In this document: positions 34,103 to 43,097 of the stretch, one piece after another
Layout: every line of letters starts with the position of its first letter
Position numbering within the stretch: position 1 is the stretch's first letter
Assembly: GCA_905234125.1 (NCBI GenBank)
Contig: CAJOGQ010000014.1
Coordinates: forward strand, 1 to 53,898
Source: an uncultured Bacteroidaceae bacterium
Lineage (GTDB): Bacteria > Bacteroidota > Bacteroidia > Bacteroidales > Bacteroidaceae
Direction of reading: 5' to 3'
Length of the DNA stretch: 53,898 bases
Notes under the pieces: generated by a model
The model's input: only the letters and a program-made list of their open reading frames with translations
Told to the model about the DNA's origin: nothing
The model's database searches: none
Program-made: the position numbers and the translations under genes

Positions 34103-34972
34103 ATGCTGATAGAGATTGACGAAGGATCGGGCTTCTGCTTTGGAGTGACGACTGCCATCAAGAAAGCAGAGGAGGAACTGGCAAAGAGCGAATCGCTCTA
34201 TTGCTTAGGCGACATCGTACACAATGGTCGGGAAGTGGAGAGGCTGAAGAAGATGGGGCTGATGACAGTGGGACATGCAGACCTCGACACCCTGCACGAC
34301 ACGAAGATGATGCTTCGTGCACATGGCGAGCCTCCCCAGACCTACACCAAGGCTAAGGAGCAAAACATCACGCTGATTGACGCAACCTGTCCCGTGGTGC
34401 TGAATCTGCAGCGACGCATCCGCAAGGCCTATGAAGAAGGCGGGCAGATTGTCATCTATGGAAAGAACGGACATGCCGAGGTGGTCGGTTTGGTGGGTCA
34501 GACGGATGGAACAGCCATCGTCATCGAGAACCTGGAAGATGCCAAGAAGCTGGACTTCAGTCATGACATCCAACTCTTCTCGCAGACGACGAAATCGCTG
34601 GAAGGTTTCAGGGAGATTGTCAGGTACATCGAGGAGAACATTCAGGAGGGAGCGCAATTCAACTATTTCGACACCATCTGCCGACGAGTGGCCAACCGCA
34701 TCCCCAGCATCAGGAACTTTGCGACACAACACGATGTGATCATCTTCGTGTGTGGCAAGAAGAGTTCGAACGGCAAGGTTCTCTATAATGAGTGCCTGTC
34801 GGTCAATCCTCACACCTACATGATCGATGCTCCCGCTGAGATTGAACACCAATGGTTTGAGGGCGTCAAGTCAGTCGGCATCTGTGGCGCGACGAGTACG
34901 CCCAAATGGCTGATGGAAGAGTGCAAGAAGAAAATTGAGAATCATGAAGAAGCTGGATTACGAACTCATTGA
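34103..34972 (+). CDS. ispH: 4-hydroxy-3-methylbut-2-enyl diphosphate reductase
   Basis: IspH (LytB) is the last enzyme of the MEP isoprenoid route, a 4Fe-4S protein giving IPP and DMAPP. The three cluster cysteines are in GFCFGV (residue 12), DATCPVV (near 95) and SVGICGATSTP (near 265); HGEPP and NGHAEVVGLVGQ and the substrate motif TSTPKWLMEE are also present. The 289-residue length is typical. GGAAGG lies just before the start codon. The end of the gene overlaps the following FdtA-like gene by about 30 bp in another frame. Confidence 0.95.
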   Translation: MLIEIDEGSGFCFGVTTAIKKAEEELAKSESLYCLGDIVHNGREVERLKKMGLMTVGHADLDTLHDTKMMLRAHGEPPQTYTKAKEQNITLIDATCPVVLNLQRRIRKAYEEGGQIVIYGKNGHAEVVGLVGQTDGTAIVIENLEDAKKLDFSHDIQLFSQTTKSLEGFREIVRYIEENIQEGAQFNYFDTICRRVANRIPSIRNFATQHDVIIFVCGKKSSNGKVLYNECLSVNPHTYMIDAPAEIEHQWFEGVKSVGICGATSTPKWLMEECKKKIENHEEAGLRTH

Positions 34973-35360
34973 GTTGCCCAAGATTACCGATCCACGAGGC
35001 AATCTGACAGTGGCAGAGCAGATGAAGAATGTACCGTTCGACATCAAGCGGGTGTACTGGACGTATGATGTGCCTGGCGGAGAAAGCCGTGGAGGACATG
35101 CCCACAAGAATCTCTACCAGTTGGTGGTGGCGATGAGCGGAAGTTTTACCGTCACACTCGACAACGGAGAGGAGCGTGAGACCATCCTGCTTAATCATCC
35201 GTGGCAGGGACTGCTCATCAAGCCCAACACGTGGAGAACTTTGGACGATTTCTCCAGTGGAGCCGTGTGCATGGTGTTGGCCAGCGAACTCTTCGACTTG
35301 GAGGACTACATCTACGAATACGACGAATTTCTCGATTACGTTCAACAATTAGAGAGATAG
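34944..35360 (+). CDS. FdtA/QdtA-like cupin (dTDP-4-keto-6-deoxyhexose 3,4-ketoisomerase)
   Basis: A 138-residue single-domain cupin of the WxcM-like group. FdtA and QdtA isomerise dTDP-4-keto-6-deoxyglucose to the 3-keto sugar used to make 3-amino-3,6-dideoxyhexoses. The family landmarks are ITDPRGNLTVAEQMKNVPFD, VYWTYDVPGGESRGGHAHKN (catalytic His region), LYQLVVAMSGSFTVTLDNG and IKPNTWRTLDDFSSGAVCMV. Which epimer it makes (galacto or gluco) cannot be read by eye. ATG at 34944 starts inside ispH; a start three codons earlier is possible. It heads a three-gene amino-sugar cassette with the GNAT and DegT genes. Confidence 0.87.
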   Translation: MKKLDYELIELPKITDPRGNLTVAEQMKNVPFDIKRVYWTYDVPGGESRGGHAHKNLYQLVVAMSGSFTVTLDNGEERETILLNHPWQGLLIKPNTWRTLDDFSSGAVCMVLASELFDLEDYIYEYDEFLDYVQQLER

Positions 35361-35395
35361 GTTCGACAAATATAGAGACCATCATTCCGACGACT

Positions 35396-36337
35396 ATGTT
35401 CAACATCCAGAGATACACATCGGACAAGCAGGCAGAATGGGACGCTTTCATCGCCCAGAGCAAGAACGGCACCTTCCTGATGCAGAGGGGATACATGGAT
35501 TATCACTCAGACCGATTCGTGGACTGCTCGCTGATGTTCTATCTGAAAGAGAAATTGTATGCCGTCATCCCCGCCAACATCAGTGGCGACACGTTCTATT
35601 CGCACCAGGGACTGACCTATGGAGGCGTGGTGATGAGCGACAGATGCACGACGGCGGACGTGTTGCAACTGTTTGAGGAGATGAACGAGTGGCTGAAGAT
35701 CGCAGGGGTGAAGAAAGTGGTGTACAAGCCGATTCCTCATATATATAGTTCGATGCCGTCGGAAGAGGATTTGTATGCGCTCTTCCGATGTGGGGCGAAG
35801 ATTGAGGCGCGAGGCATATCGACCTGCATCGACATCCAGGCCCATCGCAAATGGCGACAGAACCGACGAACAGCGCTGAACAAGTCGGTGATGGAGGGAA
35901 TTGTGGTGGAGGTTTCAGAGGTTTCTGACGACTTGAAGCGTTTTTGGGAGATTCTCGACGCAAACTTGATGCAAGGGCATGGCATTCATCCTGTACATAC
36001 TCTGGAGGAGATGAGGAGGTTGAAGTCGAAGTTTCCGAAGAACATCGTGCTTTGGGTGGCAAAAAATACGAACGGGGAGATTGAGGCGGGCATCCTGATG
36101 TATCTGACCAAGAACGTCATCCACTCGCAGTACATCTCAGCCACTTCGGAAGGGAAAGCGAAAGGGGCGGTCGATGCCATCATGCACGAGATTCTGAGGA
36201 GCGACACCCGATATTTCGATTTCGGAATCTCGACAGAGCGGGGAGGAACTTACCTGAACGAGAAGCTGATTTTCCAGAAGGAAGGCTTCGGGGGACGGGG
36301 CATCTGCTACGATATATATGAATACAGTATATCTTGA
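35396..36337 (+). CDS. GNAT/FemAB-like acyltransferase of the amino-sugar cassette
   Basis: A 313-residue protein with a two-lobed acyltransferase fold of the GNAT/FemAB type. The N-lobe (residues 1-150) has MFNIQRYTSDKQAEWDAFIA, NGTFLMQRGYMDYHSDRF and the VVYKPIPHIYSSMPSEEDLY segment; the C-lobe (about 190-313) has ILDANLMQGHGIHPVHTLEE and YFDFGISTERGGTYLNEKLI. Its place between FdtA-like and DegT-like genes suggests it acylates the amino sugar, although the classical partner FdtC/QdtC is a left-handed beta-helix enzyme, not a GNAT. The start at 35396 is the first ATG clear of the preceding gene; the longer frame from 35201 lies within it. Confidence 0.7.
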   Translation: MFNIQRYTSDKQAEWDAFIAQSKNGTFLMQRGYMDYHSDRFVDCSLMFYLKEKLYAVIPANISGDTFYSHQGLTYGGVVMSDRCTTADVLQLFEEMNEWLKIAGVKKVVYKPIPHIYSSMPSEEDLYALFRCGAKIEARGISTCIDIQAHRKWRQNRRTALNKSVMEGIVVEVSEVSDDLKRFWEILDANLMQGHGIHPVHTLEEMRRLKSKFPKNIVLWVAKNTNGEIEAGILMYLTKNVIHSQYISATSEGKAKGAVDAIMHEILRSDTRYFDFGISTERGGTYLNEKLIFQKEGFGGRGICYDIYEYSIS

Positions 36338-36361
36338 GGGAAGAAAATCAAATTTGACCAG

Positions 36362-37492
36362 ATGACGATGAACATACCTTATCTTGACTTGAAGCGAGTG
36401 ACGGCTCTGCACGGCGAGGAAATTCAGCAGGCAGTGGCAGAGGTGGTGGGTAGCGGATGGTACCTGCAGGGACGGGCTTTGCATCAATTCGAAATGAACT
36501 ACGCAAAGTTCATCGGGACGAAGCATTGCGTTGGGGTGGCGAATGGGCTGGATGCGCTGACTTTGACGCTGCGAGCCTACAAGGAGATGGGGAAGATGCA
36601 GGAGGGTGACGAGGTACTGGTGCCAGCGAATACGTTCATCGCAACGGTATTGGCCATCACGGAGAATCGATTGAAACCGGTGTTTGTGGATGTGGAGGAG
36701 GAGACGTTGGATCTCAATCTCGAAATGCTCAGACGAGCCATCACACCGAAAACGAAGGCGCTGATGCTGGTTCACTTGTATGGACGATGTACGTACAATG
36801 AGGCAATCGGGAGGCTGTGCGAACAGAACGGATTGTTGCTGATCGAGGACAATGCGCAGGCTCATGGATGCCGATGGAGAGGACGTCGGACAGGTTCACT
36901 GGGAGATGTGGCCTGCCATAGTTTCTATCCAGGGAAAAACCTCGGAGCTTTGGGCGATGGCGGTGCAGTGACAACAGAAGATGTGGAGTTGGCGGAGATG
37001 ATTCGGACGATTGCAAACTATGGTTTTTCAGAGAAATATGTAGCGACAAAGCAAGGACGGAACAGCAGGTTGGACGAGGTGCAGGCGGCAGTGCTGGATG
37101 TGAAGCTGAAGTATCTGGACGAAGAGAATGAGCGAAGAGCCAAGTTGGCGCGTATATATTATAATAATGTGGAGAATGAGGCAGTTCAGTTGCCGAAGAT
37201 GATGAACGAGGGGGAGAATGTGTACCATATCTTTCCTGTGTTTGTGGAGGAACGGGATCGGTTGAAGACATATCTGGCAGAGAAGGGAATCGGAACGCTG
37301 ATCCACTACCCTATCGCTCCGCATCAACAGGAGTGTTACGCTGAATATCGGGGGATAGAGATGCCTGTAACGGAGAGACTGGCAAGGAAGGAACTGAGTC
37401 TGCCACTAAACCCGACGATGACAGAGGAGGAGGCAAAATGGGTGGCAGAGATGGTGAACAGTTTTGGCGGGAGAAATGTTGAATATCAATAA
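36362..37492 (+). CDS. DegT/DnrJ/EryC1-family sugar aminotransferase (FdtB-like)
   Basis: A 376-residue PLP enzyme that transfers an amino group to a nucleotide keto-sugar. The family pattern is complete: [77 protein letters not shown], and the PLP lysine K192 in [16 protein letters not shown], with [19 protein letters not shown] after it. Next to the FdtA-like isomerase, the likely product is a dTDP-3-amino-3,6-dideoxyhexose for surface glycans. A start two codons later (MNIPYL) is equally good. The neighbouring PFK-like gene starts 11 bp after its stop. Confidence 0.88.
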   Translation: MTMNIPYLDLKRVTALHGEEIQQAVAEVVGSGWYLQGRALHQFEMNYAKFIGTKHCVGVANGLDALTLTLRAYKEMGKMQEGDEVLVPANTFIATVLAITENRLKPVFVDVEEETLDLNLEMLRRAITPKTKALMLVHLYGRCTYNEAIGRLCEQNGLLLIEDNAQAHGCRWRGRRTGSLGDVACHSFYPGKNLGALGDGGAVTTEDVELAEMIRTIANYGFSEKYVATKQGRNSRLDEVQAAVLDVKLKYLDEENERRAKLARIYYNNVENEAVQLPKMMNEGENVYHIFPVFVEERDRLKTYLAEKGIGTLIHYPIAPHQQECYAEYRGIEMPVTERLARKELSLPLNPTMTEEEAKWVAEMVNSFGGRNVEYQ

Positions 37493-37502
37493 CTATATCA
37501 TT

Positions 37503-38483
37503 ATGGCAGAAATCAAGACAATTGGAATCATCACTTCGGGCAATGACGCACCGGGGATGAACAGCGCAATCAGAGCCGTGACACGTGCGGCCATCTACAA
37601 TGGGCTGAAAGTGAAGGCCATCTATCATGGCTATAAGGGACTCATCGAAGGGGAAATCGTGGAGTTCCAGACCCAAAGCGTAAGCAACATCATCCAGTAT
37701 GGCGGAACGATTCTGAAGTCGTCGCCGTCGAAGGAGTTCAAGAATCCGGAGGGTCGGAAGAAGGCCTACGAGAACTTGGTGAAGGAGGGTATTGACGCAC
37801 TCATCGTGATAGGTGGCGACGGCACCATCCAGGGAGCACGCATCTTTGCACAGGAGTATGACTACCCTTGCATCGCTATCCCTGCCACCATCGACAACAA
37901 CCTCTGTGGGACAGACACAACCATTGGATACGACACAGCGCTGAACACGATTATGCAGACTGTGGACAAGATTCGCGACACAGCGACGAGCCACTCATGC
38001 CTGTTCTTCGTCGAGGTGATGGGTGACGGAGCCGGATTCCTGGTCTTGAACAGTGGCATCGCAGCAGGTGCAGAAGAGGCCATCATTCCGACCGTCGAGG
38101 TGGAGGACGAGCAACTCAAACACTTCATTCAGAAGGGTTTCCGCAAGACGAAAGACTCTGCCATTGTGCTGGTGGCGACGAAGGAGCAGACAGGTGGAGC
38201 GATGCACTATGCTGATTTGGCAAAGAGCGAATATCCTGATCTTGAAGTGCGTGTGTCAATCATCGGACATGCGATTCGAGGTGGTCATCCAACAGCTCAC
38301 GACAGAATCATCGCCAGCCGAATGGGCGCAGCGTCCATTCAAGCGATACAGAAGGGTCTGCGGAACGTGATGGTGGGCATCGACAATGACGATATTGTGT
38401 ATGTGCCGTTCTCACGGGCAATCAAAGAGAACCGGGCAATTGACAAGAATTTGGTGGATATATTGCACAATATCTCGATATAA
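37503..38483 (+). CDS. Divergent 6-phosphofructokinase paralogue with altered active site
   Basis: A 326-residue PfkA-fold protein that aligns end to end with Bacteroides and E. coli PfkA ([53 protein letters not shown]). Many key residues differ. Relative to E. coli PfkA: Gly11 is Asn14 (SGNDAPG), Arg72 is Pro75 (LKSSPSKEF), Gly124 is Ala128, Asp129 is Asn133 (ATIDNN), Arg162 is Cys166 (TSHSCL), Arg171 is Asp175 (VMGDGAG) and Glu222 is Thr226. The catalytic base Asp127 (D131), His249 (H256) and Arg252 (R259) remain. Arg72, Arg162 and Arg171 handle ATP phosphates and fructose-6-phosphate, so normal PFK activity is doubtful. It may use another substrate or be regulatory. The start follows the DegT stop by 11 bp; the frame could extend into that gene but should not. 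Confidence 0.85.
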   Translation: MAEIKTIGIITSGNDAPGMNSAIRAVTRAAIYNGLKVKAIYHGYKGLIEGEIVEFQTQSVSNIIQYGGTILKSSPSKEFKNPEGRKKAYENLVKEGIDALIVIGGDGTIQGARIFAQEYDYPCIAIPATIDNNLCGTDTTIGYDTALNTIMQTVDKIRDTATSHSCLFFVEVMGDGAGFLVLNSGIAAGAEEAIIPTVEVEDEQLKHFIQKGFRKTKDSAIVLVATKEQTGGAMHYADLAKSEYPDLEVRVSIIGHAIRGGHPTAHDRIIASRMGAASIQAIQKGLRNVMVGIDNDDIVYVPFSRAIKENRAIDKNLVDILHNISI

Positions 38484-38494
38484 GTCGGAAGTGC

Positions 38495-40732
38495 TCAGAT
38501 GCGGGCAACTTCTTTGATGTCTTGAATTTCTCGGAGGCTGGTGATGATGGCGTCAGCGTCCTTCGTGTCGTGGACGAAGATTTGGACGGTGCATTCGAAG
38601 ATGCCATTATCACTTTCGACTTCGAGTTTGCGGATGTTGACACCATGAAGCTGGGAGATGACCTGGGTCATCTTGTGGAGGAGACCAAGTTTGTCGAAGC
38701 CTTTGACATAGATGGAGACGGGGAAGAGGATGACATGACCCATCTCCCACTCTGCAGCGAGGACTCGGTTGCCACGGTTGGCCTTGAGCTTCTCTGCGTT
38801 GGGACACTGGAGTTTGTGGACAACAATGTGCTTGTCGTCATCGATGTAGCCCATGACTTTGTCGCCAGGGATAGGTTTGCAACAGTCGCAGAGGGTGTAC
38901 TGGTTCTGGATGCTCTCTTCAGTGAGCTTGATGGCTTTCTTCTTGTCGAAGTTCTTGTCAACAGTCGCCTTCTTCTCTTCCTGCTTCGGAGCTTTCTTTC
39001 CAAAGGAGAAGAGCTTCTTCCACCGGCCTTCTTCGCCTTTTTCCTTCAGTTCTTCGAGATCAACCTTTCCGAGCACGATTTTCCCTTCAGCGATAGAGAC
39101 GTAGAGGGCGTCGGGCTTGACGGAGCCATGCATCCGGCAGAGCTTGTCGATGACAGAGGTGTTCTTCTGGATGTCGTTGTTGGCCAAGAATTCGTCCATC
39201 ATCAGCTCACCTCGCTTGCAGAGATCGCGCTCAGTCTTCTTCAGAATGGAGACAATCTTGGTCGTGGCCTTGGCAGTGGTGGCGATGTTGAGCCACTCGC
39301 GAGTGGGATGCGCTGACTTTGAGGTCAAAATCTCGACTTGGTCACCACTCTGGAGCACGTAGTTGATGGGTTCAAGCTTGTGGTTGACCTTGGCTCCGAT
39401 GCAGTGGCTTCCAACAAAGGTGTGGATGCTGAAGGCGAAGTCGAGCGTGGTGCTTCCGGCAGGCATGGTGCGGATTTCTCCCTTCGGCGTGAAGACGAAA
39501 ATCTCAGAGGCGAAGAGGTTGAGTTTGATGGTGTCGAGGAAGTCCATCGCGTCAGGCTGGGGGTCATCAAGAATCTCCTTGATGGTGGCGAGCCATTTGT
39601 CGAGTTCCATCTCAGAGGCTGTCTCGGTCTTGTCGCCATCCTTGTATTTCCAGTGGGCAGCGAAGCCCTTCTCTGCGATGTCGTCCATCCGACGCGAACG
39701 AATTTGCACTTCAATCCACTCACCCTGCTTGGACATGAGCGTGACGTGCAGAGCCTGGTAACCATTGGCCTTTGGATGGCTGACCCAGTCGCGAGTTCGG
39801 TCGGGATGGGAGGTGTAAATCTTACAAAGCTTGACGTAGATGTCGAAGCAGTCGTTCAGCTCGGTGTCGATGTCCTCAGGATCGAAAATGATGCGGACGG
39901 CAAGGATATCGTATATCTCCTCAAAGGGGATGTGCTTCGTCTGCATCTTGTGCCAGATGGAGTAAGGCGACTTGACGCGTTGTTTGATTTCGTAGTTCAG
40001 GCTGAGCTTGTCAAGTTCAGCACGGATAGGCGATACAAACTTCTCAAAAGCCGAGTCACGCTCTTCCTGCGTGGCCTTCAACTTGCTCTCGATAACTCCA
40101 TACTCATCGGGATGCTCGAACTTGAAACTCAGATCCTCGAGCTCGGTTTTGATGGAATTGAGACCCAGTCTGTTGGCGAGTGGCGCATAGATGTAGAGCG
40201 TCTCGCCAGCAATCTTGTACTGCTTGTTGACAGCCTGACTGCCGAGGGTGCGCATGTTGTGGAGGCGGTCTGCAATCTTAATGAGGATGACGCGAATGTC
40301 ATCGCTCATCGTCAGCAGGAGTTTTTTGAAGTTCTCCGCCTGAGCCGAAGCATGGTCACCAAAGATTCCACCTGAAATCTTGGTCAGTCCCTCAACAATC
40401 TGCGCAATCTTCGGGCCAAACATGTTGGCGATGTCCTCCACCGTATAGTCAGTGTCCTCCACCACGTCGTGGAGCAGTGCCGAACAGATGGACGTGGAGC
40501 CAAGACCGATCTCGATGCAGACAATCTGTGCGACAGAAATCGGGTGGAGGATATAAGGCTCACCCGACAAACGACGCACTCCCTTGTGAGCATGCCTGGC
40601 AAAGTTGAAAGCCTTCGTGATGATGTCGACTTTCTTCCTGTGCTTGCTGGCCAAATAAGCGTCAATCAACTTCTGAAACTCGTCATTGATGAGTTTCTCC
40701 TCAAGTTCCGAATTTGCCATCGTCGTCTCCAT
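38495..40732 (-). CDS. Bifunctional (p)ppGpp synthetase/hydrolase (Rel)
   Basis: A 745-residue long RelA/SpoT homologue that makes and breaks the stringent-response alarmone. The HD hydrolase domain is intact (RHAHKGVRRLSGEPYILHPI, ALLHDVVEDTDYT with H88-D89, IKIADRLHNMRTL), so it should be bifunctional. The synthetase domain follows (IYDILAVRIIFDPEDIDTEL, HPKANGYQALHVTLM, WIEVQIRSRRMDDIAE with the ExQ motif). The TGS domain (IFVFTPKGEIRTMPAGSTTL) lies near residue 405 and an ACT domain ends the protein (HKMTQVISQLHGVNIRKLEV). An AGGAGG-like sequence (complement of 40737-40742) precedes the ATG, which is unusual here. It closes the parA-to-rel gene run. Confidence 0.95.
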   Translation of the reverse strand: METTMANSELEEKLINDEFQKLIDAYLASKHRKKVDIITKAFNFARHAHKGVRRLSGEPYILHPISVAQIVCIEIGLGSTSICSALLHDVVEDTDYTVEDIANMFGPKIAQIVEGLTKISGGIFGDHASAQAENFKKLLLTMSDDIRVILIKIADRLHNMRTLGSQAVNKQYKIAGETLYIYAPLANRLGLNSIKTELEDLSFKFEHPDEYGVIESKLKATQEERDSAFEKFVSPIRAELDKLSLNYEIKQRVKSPYSIWHKMQTKHIPFEEIYDILAVRIIFDPEDIDTELNDCFDIYVKLCKIYTSHPDRTRDWVSHPKANGYQALHVTLMSKQGEWIEVQIRSRRMDDIAEKGFAAHWKYKDGDKTETASEMELDKWLATIKEILDDPQPDAMDFLDTIKLNLFASEIFVFTPKGEIRTMPAGSTTLDFAFSIHTFVGSHCIGAKVNHKLEPINYVLQSGDQVEILTSKSAHPTREWLNIATTAKATTKIVSILKKTERDLCKRGELMMDEFLANNDIQKNTSVIDKLCRMHGSVKPDALYVSIAEGKIVLGKVDLEELKEKGEEGRWKKLFSFGKKAPKQEEKKATVDKNFDKKKAIKLTEESIQNQYTLCDCCKPIPGDKVMGYIDDDKHIVVHKLQCPNAEKLKANRGNRVLAAEWEMGHVILFPVSIYVKGFDKLGLLHKMTQVISQLHGVNIRKLEVESDNGIFECTVQIFVHDTKDADAIITSLREIQDIKEVARI

Positions 40733-40797
40733 AAAGCCTCCTTTTTCTATTGGTTTATAGGATTGTTCTCTCCCCTATCTTTTTGTTTCGTATCCGA

Positions 40798-42216
40798 TTA
40801 CTTCACCCGAATCTTCTGTCCAGGACGAATGATGTTGCCCTTGATGCCGTTCATCTGACGAAGTTTGGCTACAGTCGTGCCGTTCTTCTTGGCAATGCCC
40901 GACAAAGTGTCGCCACTCTTCACCGCTACAGAGCGAGTCGTCTGACGCGTGGAGCGATTGGAACGGGAATTGCGCGTGGAACGTGTTCTTCTGTTGGTTG
41001 TGCGGGTGTTGCGAGTGCTGGTCGTCGTCTCAGGCTGAACAGAAGTTTCCACATCGTCGGTGAAAGTTCTTCGAGTGCTGGAAACAAATGTGCCAGCAAT
41101 GGCCTTCGTACCATATATACTGTCTTCATAAAGAAGGAAGTCCTCAATGGAGCCTGCAGGCAGACGCAACGTGTAGTTGGCAGGGATGATGTCCTTGCGA
41201 TACTGCGGATTGATGGCACGCAGTTCGTCAACCGTGACATTGCACTTCGAAGCAATCTGGGCGAAAGTGACCTCATGCAGTACAATCACTGTGTCGGACT
41301 CTAAAGGAAGACTGGCCTCATGAGGCACGATGCCATGTTCGCAGTAGTAGTTCATGATGTAAGTGGCAGCGATGAAAGCAGGCACATAACCACGAGTCTC
41401 GCGTGGCAACCTGTTATAGATTGACCAGAAATCCGCACCTTCCTGATTGCCTGTACGGGTAATGGCCTTCTGCACATTGCCCTCGCCACAGTTGTAAGCC
41501 GCGATGGCCAGACTCCAGTCACCAAACATGTCATAAAGGTCACTCAGATAATGAGCAGCCGCCTCACTGGACTTGATAGGATCACGACGCTCATCAACCA
41601 ACGTGTTCACCTCCAAGCCATAACGCTTGCCTGTTCCAATCATGAACTGCCAAAGACCAGCTGCACCAGCATGGGATGTAGCGGAAGGACGGAGAGCAGA
41701 CTCGATGACAGGCAAGTACCTCAGTTCGAGTGGCAAGCCATAACGCTCCAGCGCCTCCTCGAAAATAGGATTGTAGAAATTGGCGGAACCCAGCATGATG
41801 GCCACCGAACTCCTCATGCGATTGCTATACGTGTCGATATACTTGCGCGTCACGTCGTTCAACGGCAACTCAATCGTCGTCGGAATGCGCGAAAGACGAT
41901 CCACCAACACAGAATCATCGTAGGAAAGAACCCTACTGACAGTGGTTCCCTCGGTCAGATTCGTGCTGTTCGTGTAATCCTTTATTAGTTCGTCATCACT
42001 GATGAGCATCCCCTCGGGCATATCGAAGGACTCCGCATTCACATTGGTCGTGGCATCTACATCAGTGAAATTCACATCAGTGGTATCTACTTCAGTAGCA
42101 TCAACATCGGTGATCGTTTCCACATCGAGACTATCCACAGCAGTCGTCACTTCCTGTCCGATGGCATAGGATGCGCATAAAACTGCAAGACCAGCAACTA
42201 TCATTTTCTTCTTCAT
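40798..42216 (-). CDS. Exported lytic transglycosylase with LysM domains (MltD-like)
   Basis: A 472-residue exported murein hydrolase (signal peptide MKKKMIVAGLAVLCASYAIG-Q). A low-complexity linker rich in VDATEVDTTDVN-type repeats (residues 25-60) precedes the SLT domain, whose catalytic Glu is in PVIESALRPSATSHAGAAGL, followed by GLWQFMIGTGKRYGL and AIAAYNCGEGNVQKAI. Two LysM peptidoglycan-binding modules follow: FAQIASKCNVTVDELRAINP near 325 and VKSGDTLSGIAKKNGTTVAK near the C-terminus, separated by a Thr/Arg-rich stretch (TRNTRTTNRRTRSTRNSRSN). The enzyme cleaves glycan strands during growth. The gene order with parAB, DUF5683 and rel recurs in Bacteroidetes. Confidence 0.92.
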   Translation of the reverse strand: MKKKMIVAGLAVLCASYAIGQEVTTAVDSLDVETITDVDATEVDTTDVNFTDVDATTNVNAESFDMPEGMLISDDELIKDYTNSTNLTEGTTVSRVLSYDDSVLVDRLSRIPTTIELPLNDVTRKYIDTYSNRMRSSVAIMLGSANFYNPIFEEALERYGLPLELRYLPVIESALRPSATSHAGAAGLWQFMIGTGKRYGLEVNTLVDERRDPIKSSEAAAHYLSDLYDMFGDWSLAIAAYNCGEGNVQKAITRTGNQEGADFWSIYNRLPRETRGYVPAFIAATYIMNYYCEHGIVPHEASLPLESDTVIVLHEVTFAQIASKCNVTVDELRAINPQYRKDIIPANYTLRLPAGSIEDFLLYEDSIYGTKAIAGTFVSSTRRTFTDDVETSVQPETTTSTRNTRTTNRRTRSTRNSRSNRSTRQTTRSVAVKSGDTLSGIAKKNGTTVAKLRQMNGIKGNIIRPGQKIRVK

Positions 42217-42261
42217 GTCGTATATATTTATTAGTTATTTCAAAAAAACAAGGCTGCGTTC

Positions 42262-43089
42262 TCAGAAAACCAGACTGCACTGCAAGCCGTATGATTGAGG
42301 ATTGATCCCCTGCGCACGTAGAGCTGAGTGCTTTTCGTTGATGACGGTCGGATGAACCCTCAACGTCAAGTCCCGACTGATGTCAAAACTCGATAGTTCA
42401 GCGTCCACATACGCATCAATGATGGACAAAGCGTACACGCCAATCATGCAGAACATGCTCAAATCGCGATAACGCCGATAGTAATTCTTCTTTCTCCTGA
42501 AGAGTTCCTTCAATCGATCCTCATTGGCCTTCACATCGTAATGAGCGGGGATGAAATTCTCGTAACTCTTCGTGTTCTCGTCGCTGTCCATGATGTCGAT
42601 ATATGCCTGAGAATAATCACGATACATGGTGTTGTTCCAGGTCATCGCATAGACACATCCCAAGAATCCACCATAAACGAGCGGAAGTTTCCAATATTTC
42701 CGGTTGTAGATCTGTCCACCACCCGGAAAGACAATCGACAGCCACAAGGCTTTCTTCGGATCAGGCACAAAACGTCCCTTTGGCTTTGAACCGACCAACT
42801 GCATCAGAGAATCAGTGGTCAGGGTGATATGCGCCACAATCGTATCGTCATCACTGACTTGCACCGTATCTTCTATCTGCATCATGCCTTCCTCCATCGC
42901 TACATCTTTCACTGGCATCATGTCTTCCGACAACGAATCCCCCGCTTGAGACAGATTGCTTTCTCGATGAACACGAGCCAATGGCACAACATCTCCATCC
43001 TCCACTTCCTGCGAATGAACGTCAAGAAAGCAAAGCGACAACAGCATGAAAATGCTCAGAAGATGATATGTATGGTTAGTGCACTTCAA
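42262..43089 (-). CDS. DUF5683 membrane protein
   Basis: A 275-residue envelope protein of the Bacteroidetes-specific DUF5683 family, function unknown. A signal or anchor segment is at the N-terminus (YHLLSIFMLLSLCFLDVHS) and the conserved core starts near residue 108: PDPKKALWLSIVFPGGGQIY, NRKYWKLPLVYGGFLGCVYA, then YRDYSQAYIDIMDSDENTK and a further hydrophobic stretch MFCMIGVYALSIIDAYVDA. The only start in frame upstream of the signal is a TTG at 43089, eight bases after the parB stop; the first ATG would cut the signal peptide short. It lies between parB and the transglycosylase. Confidence 0.8.
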   Translation of the reverse strand: MKCTNHTYHLLSIFMLLSLCFLDVHSQEVEDGDVVPLARVHRESNLSQAGDSLSEDMMPVKDVAMEEGMMQIEDTVQVSDDDTIVAHITLTTDSLMQLVGSKPKGRFVPDPKKALWLSIVFPGGGQIYNRKYWKLPLVYGGFLGCVYAMTWNNTMYRDYSQAYIDIMDSDENTKSYENFIPAHYDVKANEDRLKELFRRKKNYYRRYRDLSMFCMIGVYALSIIDAYVDAELSSFDISRDLTLRVHPTVINEKHSALRAQGINPQSYGLQCSLVF

Positions 43090-43097
43090 TTTCTATG

